This document shows positions 10,640 to 20,030 of a stretch of DNA of 64,000 nt, one piece after another. This DNA comes from Meconema thalassinum. Its lineage: Eukaryota; Arthropoda; Insecta; Orthoptera; Tettigoniidae. Position numbers and translations under genes: made by a program. How positions within the stretch are numbered: the first letter of the stretch is position 1; each line of letters starts with the position of its first letter. The notes below the pieces were generated by a model, which made no database searches, had not been told where the DNA came from, and saw only the letters and a list, made by a program, of their open reading frames with translations. The stretch covers positions 163,414,911 to 163,478,910 of the forward strand of contig OX336399.1 in assembly GCA_946902985.2 (NCBI GenBank), read 5' to 3'.

Positions 10640-13060
10640 CGAGAGTGTTTTTAACGCCTAAGCACTTCTCGGTAAACTACATTTCTGGCCTTTCTCTCTG
10701 GCTGCAGAATGACTAAGCCACCAGAAGAACTGACTCTGGAGCATGCCACGTACAGTTGACCATGTGCGAAACAGTCACTTCTCAGATCCACGCCAGCTAC
10801 TTTTAAACTCTGCCCCTGAGCCTTGTTAATTGTCGTGGCGTAGCAGACTTTCAAAGGAATCTGCAGAGATGTTACAAACGGCAGATTCAGCGTGACTGAG
10901 GTTAAGAGGGAGCTTGAAGGCAGAATGCGCTGTTCGTCCACCATCCAGTAGTGTTGCTGCAATACCCGAGGAGGCGACTGCGATGGCAATGTTCTGTCGA
11001 CTTCTAAATGTACTGAGCAGGAGATTAATCAGGAATGTTTTGCCAGTTCCGCCTGGTGCATCCAGAAAAATGAGCTGACCACATTCTGAAACGACACTTC
11101 GAACTATCTCGTCATAGGCCAATCTCTGCTCGTTGTTGAATTTTGGAACATTATCAGCAACCACTTTGGACAACGTAATTTTGTCGTAAGATAGTTCACT
11201 GACATATTCTCGGTGAACAAAGACGGAGTCTTGTTCTCGAGAAGGCGACGGAAGTCCAAAGCGTTCCAGTTGTTGACCAGACATTTTTAGTACTAAATCC
11301 TCAAGAAGCACCAGACACCTGTTCTAGATAACACCTATGACCAGGTTGTCATCAACACACTGGCTCTGAACCTCTCTCACCACATCTTCCGCGAGGCTGT
11401 CTTTGTGTTTTTTCCAGAGCATGATGAGATCACTCACTTGACAATACACCAGTAAGATGGCAAACAGCTCGCGTATCTTGTGGGGAGAGTCGGTGGAGGA
11501 CGCTTCCTCTAGTGTGCGGTCCCAGTGCGCATCATCCTGTAGCAAGTCAAGTGCTTTACATGCCGCTTGAAATGTTGGTTGAACCACCCGTGCCACGGTT
11601 TTGAGGCCAGTAAAAGACTGAGGGCCAGGGATTTTATGTAAAAGGAGGCGGAGGTAGTAGCACTCGGCATTATCACGGTGAACGGTGTACACTCTGCCAA
11701 GGGTCTGATCTTTTTTCACACCAGGATGGCCTGGGACTGGCTTTCCTTGTTTCCTTCAACAAAACCTATTACCTTTCCAAACGAAATAGGATGGAACTTC
11801 ACAATATAAAAGTGTTGAAGCAAATTTATCGGATCGGCATAGTTCGAAGAAAGCAAAAAGAGTTGTGTTTGGAGGGCTGTTAAACTGATCACGAACGTCG
11901 TCTTCATTAAAGTAAACCCGTTGGCCGTTCACGAGGTGGACGGCAAGTTGCATGACCGAAGGATAGCGTTCATGTATGATGAAGCAGAATATGCGCCAAG
12001 CCGCCTCTGAGCTGCTGATGTAGCGTCCTAATTCATATCTCGCAACTTCGTCAAACTCTCCGATGCTAAAAGTAGCTTGGTCGGAACCTTTGTTAACATA
12101 CTTGCAAATGTATTTTATTGACTTTACAGAGTTGCACTACTCAACATTGATATGAGCTGAGAAGGTGCGAGATAGGACGGGGTTATAGGGTCCACCCAAC
12201 TATTGTCAATTTCCACTCCCTTTTTAATAATAGAAACCCCACCCTCCGAAGTGGGCAGCCTGCGATATTTGGGATACCCATCCTCCCCGGTTTGGGTTTC
12301 CTTGATGAGTGGTCTGGGGTACTTCTTGTTGTATACTCCTTCCACCATGCAAGACGAACTCCTGTTGAGAACTCCACATGGACCGTGGATCATGGTTGCC
12401 TTGACAATTTCATGGAGAGCAGGGTCAAGATTTGGGTCAGGAATCTCAGCACTAATCACCTTGTCGATGTCTTCAGGCCTTAGCTTTTCTTCCAGCCACA
12501 GAAGTATGTGAACGTGAGGTAATCCTCGCTTTTGCCATTCAATGGAATACATGTGACACCTTGAAGGACCAAAGATACAACCCTTAGTAAGAAGTCTTAT
12601 CATGTGTTTAACTTTCAAATGGAATACCCGCGCTACCAAATGATGCCTATCTTGAGGTTGTTGACCTTGTTTCAGGTGTTCGACTACTTCGGACCATTTT
12701 GGATTGCAGGTGAATGTTATAAAAAGATCAGGACGTCCAAAATGGCGCACGTAAGTCATAGCATCCTGAGTGCGTTCATGCATAGCGTGGACCTCCAGTG
12801 AAAGTCGACGGCAACACGACCATTTTACCAATATCTGACAAACGGCTGACAGCTTTACTCATTGCGTCCTTCAGGTGCACATATGCCTCACTTCTCAACT
12901 TTTTCTGATTGATGTGAATCCAAAGTAGTCTCTCTGTCTCAATCTTTGCATACATATCAACCAGAAACTGATCGAGAAGATTGCGAAATAGCTAAAGATA
13001 AGAATTATCACCCTCAAGCTCAAATATTCTGAAGCTGTAAAAGTTGGCGGCAGACACGGT
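10640..13060 (-). pseudogene. Helitron Rep/helicase gene, broken
   Basis: Reading from 13060 down: the helitron-like N region (VDMYAKIETERLLWIHIN), a frameshift near 12820, then the Rep core with FGRPDLFITFTCNPKW and the HUH metal-binding motif LPHVHILLW (near 12510), and the two-tyrosine motif KYICKYVNKG near 12090. Rep nicks and joins single-stranded DNA in rolling-circle transposition. The SF1 helicase part has Walker A APGGTGKT (near 11060), then a deletion near 10900 that removes motifs II-V, and resumes at motif VI (AHGQLYVACSRV). Normal proteins are about 1400 residues; roughly half remains, with several frame breaks. It cannot be functional. Confidence 0.88.
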
Positions 13061-13234
13061 CTTCTTCAAAGGTGCTTCAGTGCTATTGTGACGTTGAGGG
13101 ATATTCTCCTAACGTAATAAAACAAATCTCTACTAAAAACACATGATAAATGGAATAGACCTAGCCTAACTTAACAAAATTAACGTTGGTAGAGGTAATT
13201 TTCTTTTACCAAAGTCTACTTTTCCTTATAACTA

Positions 13235-13655
13235 TGTCTTCTTCTTCATTTCTCCTTTTCCAGCTGACACTGGGTGGGGGCAAATATGGTTCCTCTCCAC
13301 TTTGTTCTGTCGTTCCACCATTCCTCTTCTGACACGGTGTTCCAATCTAGGTTCCGCTTTCTAATGCTATTCTCCACAGAGTCCATCCAACGAATTCTTG
13401 GTCTTCCTCGTCCTCTCTTCCCTGTCATCCGTCGTTCCAGTGCTCGTCTTGGTAGCCTTAATTCATTCATCCGTTTGACATGCCCAAATCATCTCAGTCT
13501 GTTTTGGTCCAGTTTGTCATTTAGTTTCTGTACTCCCAGTTCTTTCCGTATATCTTCATTTCTCACTCTGTCTCTCCTCATTTTCTGGACCATACTTCTC
13601 AGGAATCTCATCTCAGCTGCCTGTACTCTGCTCTCTATGTACTACCATGAAATTA
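13235..13655 (-). pseudogene. LINE 3' end inserted in the Helitron
   Basis: The minus strand encodes the end of an RTE/CR1-type LINE protein: AAEMRFLRSMVQKMRRD, a region with MNELRLPRRALERRMTGKRG, GRPRIRWMDSVENSIRKR and NDRTKWRGTIFAPTQ. This tail is typical for LINE ORF2 proteins after the reverse transcriptase. The 5' part is missing. It separates the Helitron coding part from the Helitron 5' terminus, so it came later. Confidence 0.75.
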
Positions 13656-14120
13656 TGAAAAACGCCGAACCTAATTCAACAAACAAAGGAACTCTACAGT
13701 TACGTCAACTAAAGGCTAATATAGAATGCAATATGTTGATTATAAAGTGATGGTGAAAGTATAAAGTACAAACAGAAATTACATAGAAGCACTTTTAGAA
13801 CTGAGAGAGAGTGGGTAAAGGTCGGGAGCGCAGACAACAATGACGTGCACGTTATGACAGTAAGCTCACTGCCTGCAAAGACTGGTAGGGGCGACGTGCT
13901 GCAGCCCGCATTGCTTCATATAATCGTGGTTTTCGCGGTTAGACCATGATCCCGAGTGAATTTTTTTGAAAACCTTTCTTAGCGAGCACCAACGGCCGTT
14001 GAGGAAGCTGCATACCAAATTTCATTCCAATCCGTTCGGTGGTTTCTGAGATTTCGTGATGATTGAATGAGTGAGTGAGTGAGTGAGTGAGTGAGTGGTA
14101 TTTGACAAATATATAGTAGA

Positions 14121-14299
14121 TTTATATATTTATTTAATTATTAATTTATTCATTTATTCATTTATTCATTTATTTATTCATTTATTTATTTATTCATTTA
14201 TTTATTCATTCATTTATTTATTCATTTATTCATTCATGTATTCATTTATTCATTTATTTATATATTTATATATTTATTTATTCATTTATTTAATTATCC

Positions 14300-14330
<31 letters not shown>

Positions 14331-14440
14331 TATTGGTTCATTCATTTCTTTATTTATTTTGTTTATTAATTTTTATGTATTTATTTATTTATTCATTCAT
14401 TTATTTATATAATTATTTATTTAATTATTTAATAAATCTC
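14121..14440. repeat. (ATTT)n-like low-complexity tract
   Basis: About 320 bp of impure TTTATTCATTTATT-type repeats directly beyond the Helitron 5' end. Long open frames rich in Phe, Ile and Tyr across it are artefacts of the repeat. A (TTG)n run follows at 14526-14562. Confidence 0.9.
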
Positions 14441-14528
14441 CAGTGCCTGTATTTTGGACACAAATCTCCCGTAAAAAAATTAGGAATCTTTTCATTATTT
14501 GTATCTGGTGCCGAAACGTTAAAGATAG

Positions 14529-14560
<32 letters not shown>

Positions 14561-14616
14561 GATTCATCGTGGTCATGTAACCCCTGTAATTGAGGTCATT
14601 AGGATGAGATACTTAC

Positions 14617-14701
14617 TTTTTTGGCAATCTTTTCTCTTCTCTGCTCCATGTTATTCATTGCTTTCAGGTTATTCAGGAGCTTCCTATAAACATTGAGAAG
14701 T
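14617..14701 (-). CDS. Internal exon of the same host gene (about 28 codons)
   Basis: The minus strand reads LLNVYRKLLNNLKAMNNMEQ then RREKIAKK, followed by a consensus donor GTAAGT at 14616-14611. Two acceptors are possible, ATATAG|A (start 14701) and TTATAG|G (start 14683); both give phase 2 and differ by six codons. A branch-like TTACTAA and a pyrimidine tract precede. The donor is phase 0, matching 10249-10325. The peptide is basic and probably helical. Function unknown. Confidence 0.5.
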
Positions 14702-14849
14702 CTATATTTAGTAAGGAAACACATTAAGTGAGGAGGGAACTATGAGAGGTGATCAGGAGGGTTAATCCCTTCCCCTCACCCCCTTCTCCACCCCCCCCCC
14801 CCCCGAACTAAATAATAACAATTAGTTCCGTAATGAACTCAAGAGCCCA

Positions 14850-15315
14850 CTTTTCTTAAAAAAATTATCATCATCATCATCCGGAACCATCTCCAGGTGC
14901 CCGGGTGTGGTATGTATGAGCCCCCTCCATCTCGTTCTGTCCCCAAACCATTCTTCCTCCACCATCTTGTCCCAATCATGACCTTTCTTCAGAATGTCAC
15001 TCTTAACCAGATCTATCCACTTCTTTCGTGGTCTGCCCACTGGTCGACTTCCTTCCACTTCTATTTCAAATTACTTCCGTGCAGTTCTGTTGACTGGCAT
15101 CCTCTTCATATGACCAAACCACTTTAGTATTGGTTCCTGGATCTCTTATTCCTACTTCTTCCCTAAGCTTCTCATTTCTGATCTTGTCTTTCTTCGTCTT
15201 TTGAACCATAGTGCGTAGGAACTTCATTTCAGCTGCCTGGGGTTTAGAATGGTCCCTGTTGGTCGGTGTTGTGGTTTCGAGACTGTATCTAAGAATTGGT
15301 GTATAATAGGACTTA
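14850..15315 (-). pseudogene. LINE 3' end (second RTE/CR1-type copy)
   Basis: From 15315 the minus strand shows AAEMKFLRTMVQKTKKDKIR, a frame break, then GSRPVGRPRKKWIDLVKSD and WFGDRTRWRGLIHTTPGHLE, ending in a (GAT)n tail (14868-14881). It is related to the fragment at 13235-13655 but in a different subfamily, judged by its distinct 3' end. 5' truncated and frameshifted. Confidence 0.75.
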
Positions 15316-15630
15316 TACAGGGTGATTCTTATTAACGTTTAAAACTCTCTGTAGCGAAGTAGATGGCATTGAGACAAGTAATTTGATACACTTAGGGTCG
15401 CAAGTGTCCGGAAATACCTTAAAAGTGAACCACAACTGTTAAATATATGACGTCATCAGATGACGGCTCAGCTCGACCGATCAGGCCCGTGCACTCTTAC
15501 GCACACCAAAGCATGCAAAGCAAACGTTGAATATCATATCATTCTGGCTCCGTGTCTACGTGTGCGACTTGGGCGCGTGGAGTTCGAGGTTCGAATCCGG
15601 GGCCTATGTTCATCCGATAACAAACGTCGT
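15316..15630. repeat. Unclassified repeat beginning ACAGGGTGATTCTTATTAAC
   Basis: The start ACAGGGTGATTCTTATTAAC looks like a DNA transposon terminus. A B-box-like GAGGTTCGAATCC at about 15588 suggests a further tRNA-derived piece. No inverted partner was found. A tentative entry. Confidence 0.3.
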
Positions 15631-15997
15631 TTGCCACGGTGGCTGAGTGGTTATCGTGTCAGACTGCTAACCCCAAGCTTGTAGGTTCGCTCCTGGCCAT
15701 GGTAAGTGATTTTTGAAAGGCGACAACATCACGACACGCACGTCATACAATGTTGGCATGTTAAAGAACCCATTTGAATTCAGTAGGCCGTGTTCATAAT
15801 GGCAAAATTAATCTCGGTATTTTCCGCCAAAACAAAGTTCCTCATTTCTCTACTAGAAAGCGCAATAGTGTCAAAGAGCTTAGATATCTAACCTCCTTGA
15901 CTTTCATAGCGTTCCAAGGAGCGATAAAATTCGACATGCATGTTGCCCTCTGGGCGTCAATTAACAAAGCTTGCAACTGGCACCAGAGATCATATGA

Positions 15998-16056
<59 letters not shown>
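15631..16056 (+). mobile_element. SINE family B with (ATT)n tail
   Basis: Head TTGCCACGGTGGCTGAGTGG, B-box GTAGGTTCGCTCC, body as at 18982-19370, and the end CATATGATATT followed by (ATT)n to about 16056. Its tail meets, tail to tail, the tail of the minus-strand LINE fragment that starts at 16057. Confidence 0.85.
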
Positions 16057-16059
<3 letters not shown>

Positions 16060-16415
16060 ATTCGTTGAGGCCATCTAGGACCACGTTAAGTCTTGCTACT
16101 CTTGGCAATTTGTTTCGCTTTCCTCTGAGCCCAGAATTCCCTCATTCTCTGTGAGTGGGCCATCTTGCGCTCCGCTGTCCAGGTGGTACCTTGTCTTCTT
16201 TTCGGGTTCGATGTCTCGTCTCGGGTTAGACCATTAGTCAGTATCTTTTTGCGGAAGAGATCTCTATTGAAGGCGTCGTCGGGTTTTAGATGCAGTATTT
16301 TGAGATCGTCTTTGGCATTCATAAACCAGGGCATTGTGGTTTTGGGTTTGGAGTCAAAGAAATGAAAAATCTGTTTAGTCAGCCTGTTTCCGTCCATTCG
16401 TTTGAGATGACCGTG
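16057..16415 (-). pseudogene. LINE 3' end, downstream half of a SINE-split copy
   Basis: The minus strand encodes HLKRMDGNRLTKQIFHFF and ends with WTAERKMAHSQRMREFWAQR, the same C-terminal design as the modules at 2940-5156. The 3' UTR has GTGGTCCTAGATGGCCTC, close to module 2. The upstream half continues at 16877-17126, across a SINE-A insertion. Confidence 0.8.
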
Positions 16416-16870
16416 GTTGGTTGGTTCTTAAGTTTAGGGACTGCGACAACGCGGCCATGTAGCCCCGTGTACTTTGGGTGTGCGTAGAATCTGTCTGATA
16501 ACCGGTGTTAAATGTGATGACTGTATTAGTGTGTGTTATCTGTTTTTTTTTTTTAATTTAAGTACTGCAACTGAGAATTTATCAAATAGTTCCTACTTTT
16601 GCCGCCTAGCGCCACCGTCAACGACTACTAGGCCGAGTTCACAACTCAGCAGTCGGCTCTTGGCAACGAACTTAGAAACCTAAGAGCGTTGTTTACATTA
16701 ACCTATCCAATTTAGCTTCACACAGGTGCAATTAGTGGAAGGTTCTTTAACATGCCATAAATCTATGACATGGGACCGCCGGCTTTACTTACCCTCCGAA
16801 GGAAGGCATACTGAGGGATTTTGAACGGTCTTAAAAAATCCGATGGCTTCGGCCGGGTTTGAACCGTAAT
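16416..16870 (-). mobile_element. SINE family A inserted in a LINE
   Basis: A long family-A copy on the minus strand, flanked by ACCGTG at 16410-16415 and 16871-16876 as a short candidate target duplication. The head is partly lost; the B-box GGGTTTGAACCG (plus strand) is still visible. Removing it brings the two LINE halves together within the FFGH-motif region. Confidence 0.8.
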
Positions 16871-16876
16871 ACCGTG

Positions 16877-17124
16877 CCCGCCTTTTACGGATCGATTCTG
16901 AAATTTTCTCTATTTCACTGTAGACTTCTTTGTTGGATTTTTTAATAGTGGGTGCCATTCTTGTAATTTGATCCCATTATACCTCTGACGATTTTGCGCT
17001 CTTTTTTTTCTCCAGTTCTTCAAGTAGTCCTTTATTAGCATTTAGAGATAGGGTTTCGGCTGCATATATAACTACTGGTTTCAGAACAGTTTCATAATGA
17101 CGTAGTTTGGTATTTTTGGACAGG

Positions 17125-17126
<2 letters not shown>
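16877..17126 (-). pseudogene. LINE RT thumb region, upstream half of the split copy
   Basis: With two frame changes the minus strand reads a thumb segment around VVIYAAETLSLNANKGLLEE, then KKERKIVRGIMGSNYKNG and ISESIRKRR, which leads into the HLKRM segment beyond the SINE. The 5' edge is the long (TAA)n tract. Confidence 0.7.

Positions 17127-17199
<73 letters not shown>
17127..17199. repeat. (ATT)n microsatellite, about 73 bp
   Basis: Uninterrupted ATT repeats between two LINE pieces. Judged by the protein order, it interrupts what would be one coding sequence. Confidence 0.95.
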
Positions 17200-17440
17200 G
17201 AAAGAAGTCTGACCTGGTGGTAAAATTGTGTTGCCTTGGTAATTCTATTGTTTATCTCATATTTGGCTAGGTTGTCCTTTGCTACGATGTTGCCTAAGTG
17301 TTTGAATTCTGAAACATTGTCCAACAGTGTTTCATTTAACATGAATGTTGGTTGTTCTCCTTCCCTATGCACTGACCTCACCACCGTTTTTGTCTTGCTG
17401 ATTGTCAGACCAATTTTTTAAATTCCTCATTCCAGACCAA
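17200..17440 (-). pseudogene. LINE reverse transcriptase fragment
   Basis: The minus strand reads GLTISKTKTVV, then FMLNETLLDNVSEFKHLGNI and a segment ending in FYHQVRLLS, the region after the RT catalytic box in CR1/Jockey-like proteins. It is in the right order to precede the fragment at 16877-17126, so both may come from one copy split by (ATT)n. No YxDD box remains. Confidence 0.65.
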
Positions 17441-17783
17441 AAAAAAGTCCTCTCGGCACGCCGAAAGGCGGAGGTAGATTCCACCGGACAAACTTGGGGA
17501 TAGGCGAAAATAGGCAGAATATGCAGGTTTTCGTAGAAGGATCAGACCTCATTTATTGCGAGAAAGTCTTTTATAATTGGAGATTAATTAACTTTGTTTT
17601 TCGTCATTTTATGCATATTTTAAACATTTTATTGTCTTATGACGGAAACCTTCTTGTCATTTGGAGTCCATTTTTATACTTGTGGTCACACTGTCCTTAT
17701 GCAAGGTTTCGACACTATGTAACTATGTAACTATGTAACGGTCTGTTACTTCTTCACGCAAAATTATATCTCTCGCAGAGATT
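17441..17783. other. Unassigned spacer
   Basis: Mixed sequence with a short triplication of AACTATGT near 17717-17740. No gene or element end recognised. Confidence 0.4.
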
Positions 17784-18178
17784 TTGGTTGGTTCCTCAGT
17801 TTGGGGGCTGCGACAACGCGGTCATGTAACCCCGTGTACTTTGGGTGAGTGTAGAATCTGTCTGATAAACGGTGTGAATTGTGATGGCTGTATTAGTATG
17901 TAATTCAGGTAAGGACTGCAGACGGTCAATTTCAAGCTGTAGTTCCTAATGTTGCTACCAGATACTACCGTCAACGACACCTAGCTGTGAACATGGCTAC
18001 TAAATGCCACCGCAACCAGCAACTCGCAACGAACGTTGGAACTTCCCCTCCAAAAGGAAAGCATACTGGGGGATTTTTAGCGCTCTTAGAAAATCCGACG
18101 ACTTTGGCCGGCTTTGAACCCGCGACCTTGGGCACAGTAGTTCAGCATGCTACCAGTTACGTCACCGAAGCCGCTTCA
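17784..18178 (-). mobile_element. SINE family A, internally deleted
   Basis: On the minus strand the head has the tRNA-like A box and the B box GGGTTCAAAGCC. The 3' end matches the end of the copies at 16416 and 50396 (TTGGTTGGTTCC on the plus strand). The middle segment with the CCCATGTCATAGATTTAT motif is deleted. Confidence 0.8.
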
Positions 18179-18324
18179 CACTTAGATGGAAATCTGAATC
18201 TGATCTCATGCAAGTGCGTTGTCATGGCAACGTCTGATGGCTCATCCCTCATCAATTTAGTAGTGTTGCCATGGCAACCACTGATAGCTCTTGGCATTTT
18301 CTTATAATTCCGAAATCATTTTTC

Positions 18325-18680
18325 TCATCCCTTGGCGTAATGGTGGGTCATATCAAAAATTCTTTCGGACAAAAGTTTTAGGTAATTATTAGGGAAATAT
18401 TGTCCATTTTGTACGGTTTTGATATTGTGCCTATTAAGAGAGATATGATTAATTTTTCCAGAAAAACCCACTTTTTCCCACCCCTTTGGTCAATGGTTGG
18501 TGCTATAAATAAACTCTTCAAACATAAATTTTTGGGCATTATCCAACACATAGTATGAACTTTGAACGGATTCGATATTACACATATTAAGAGAGTTATA
18601 GCAATATTTCACTTTTTTGAAAAAAGCCCCCCATTTTCATCCCCTTCGACCGATTTAGCCCAGTAACGAACTCGACCGAG
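18325..18680. repeat. Degenerate tandem repeat, period about 150 bp
   Basis: CGGTTTTGATATTGTGCC with TATTAAGAGAGATAT near 18415-18440 recurs as CGGATTCGATATTACACA with TATTAAGAGAGTTAT near 18565-18600. The CCCCTTTGGTCAATGG segment recurs with a similar spacing. Two to three strongly diverged units. A (TA)n tract follows at 18768-18797. Confidence 0.55.
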
Positions 18681-18762
18681 ATTTTATAGGTATACATATT
18701 CGGTAAAAAATTCAAAGTGATTGGTACAAAATTACGGCAGTTATCGTGTCCACAAGAAACTG

Positions 18763-18799
<37 letters not shown>

Positions 18800-18949
18800 A
18801 ATTATATATACACTTTTGAACTGACGGTGGTTTTGGGGTCTGGGGGATGTGAAACGCGAAGATATTATGTCGAAATTTTCCTGAAGTCGAAACATGGTAC
18901 CCATTGCAATAGTTAGCTTTCTAATGAAATCTACCTAATATCAACAGTT

Positions 18950-19560
18950 GGTGGCTGGCTGCATGACTCAGCGGTAACGTTAGATTGCCACGGTGGGTGA
19001 GTGGATAGCGTGACGCTCTACTAACCCCAAAATGCAGGTTCGCTCCTGGCCGTAGTAAGTGATTTTTGAAAGGCGGCAAAAATACGACACGCATGTCATA
19101 CGATGTTGGCATGTCAAAGAACCCATTTGAATTCAGTAGGCCATGTTCATAATGACAAAATTAATCTCGGGAGTTTCCGCCAACACCAAGTTCCTCATTT
19201 CCTTACTAGAAAGCACTATAGTCTTCAAAGACCTTAGATATCTAACCTCCTTGACTTTCATAGTGATTCAAGGAACAAAGAAATTCGACATTCAAGCTAC
19301 CCTCTGGGTGTCAAATTACAAAGCTTGCACCCGGCACCGAGGCCATACGAAATTATTATTATTATTATTTAGCGGTAACGTTCTCGCTTGCTGTGTCCAA
19401 AGTTGCAGGATCGAATCCTAGCGCAAACTGGTATTTGAGGGTTGCGCAAATGTGAGAGTCGTGTCAGTAGATTTACTGCCCCTTCGCGGCAAAATTCCAG
19501 GACCCCAGCGTCTCTAAAAGCCCTAGTAGTTGAAAGGGCCGTAAAACAAATAACACTATT
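18950..19560 (+). mobile_element. tRNA-derived SINE, family D, split by SINE-B
   Basis: The head GCATGACTCAGCGGTAACGT (18961-18980) continues after the SINE-B insertion at 19371 into a B-box-like AGGATCGAATCCTA and a body ending near CTATTATTA at 19563. The only copy in the window. tRNA-like boxes and length suggest a SINE. Confidence 0.65.
18982..19370 (+). mobile_element. SINE family B nested in SINE family D
   Basis: A full-length family-B copy flanked by the perfect 12-bp target duplication AGCGGTAACGTT at 18970-18981 and 19371-19382. The tail is CCATACGAA then (ATT)n. The 12-bp duplication is typical of LINE-driven target-primed insertion. Confidence 0.92.
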
Positions 19561-19563
19561 ATT

Positions 19564-20030
19564 AACAGTTGGCAGACCTGGCGACTCTGAATATATTGTA
19601 TGTTCCATCTCTTAAGGTGCACAATGCACGTGCAAAATGTGGCTGAGGTCCAATGTACGCCACGTGTATATAAACATTGAATTTATCAGCATGCGTAATA
19701 TCAATTTGGCGACACTACCATATATGCGATGCTCAAACTTAAACGAAATATTATGATCTATATGTGTGCCAATTTTGAAAGAAATGCATTCGTTACTGTG
19801 GAAATTATATGTGATTAAACATACCAGCACGCGTAGAATCATGTTGACAGCACTGTCGTATATCCTATATTGGTTACTAAAAGTTAATCTACATTTGCAG
19901 GTATTATATGTATGCAGAATTTTGAACTGTTGGCCTAAATACTTTATGATATAGGCTATTGATAAAAGGATATAACATTATAAAGAGAATATTTCAACAC
20001 TTGGTAGTTCTGTTGAAACTAAAGAAAAAA
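19564..20030. other. Unassigned spacer
   Basis: AT-rich DNA between SINE-D and satellite A. Nothing recognised. Confidence 0.4.

Larger units (their letters stand above)
10454..14120 (-). mobile_element. Helitron, near full length but inactive
   Basis: On the minus strand it begins TCTACTATATATTTGTCAAA at 14120 and ends with the hairpin GCGGGCGAAGCCGC followed by AACAGCTAG at 10454. It is flanked by A on the left and T on the right, the standard Helitron A^T insertion. Ends nearly identical to these bound the non-autonomous element at 37614-38515. Inside are Rep and helicase remnants and a later LINE insertion (13235-13655). A (GTGA)n tract (14065-14098) lies in the 5' terminal region. Confidence 0.88.

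Noticed and set aside
12203..12801. Plus-strand proteins in the Helitron
   Set aside because: Antisense to the Rep domain with the HUH motif, which is the real coding strand.
14095..14593. Long Phe/Ile/Tyr-rich proteins
   Set aside because: They translate ATTT and TTG simple repeats.
15774..16154. Protein with a long poly-Ile stretch
   Set aside because: It reads through SINE-B and an (ATT)n tract; the same happens on the opposite strand.
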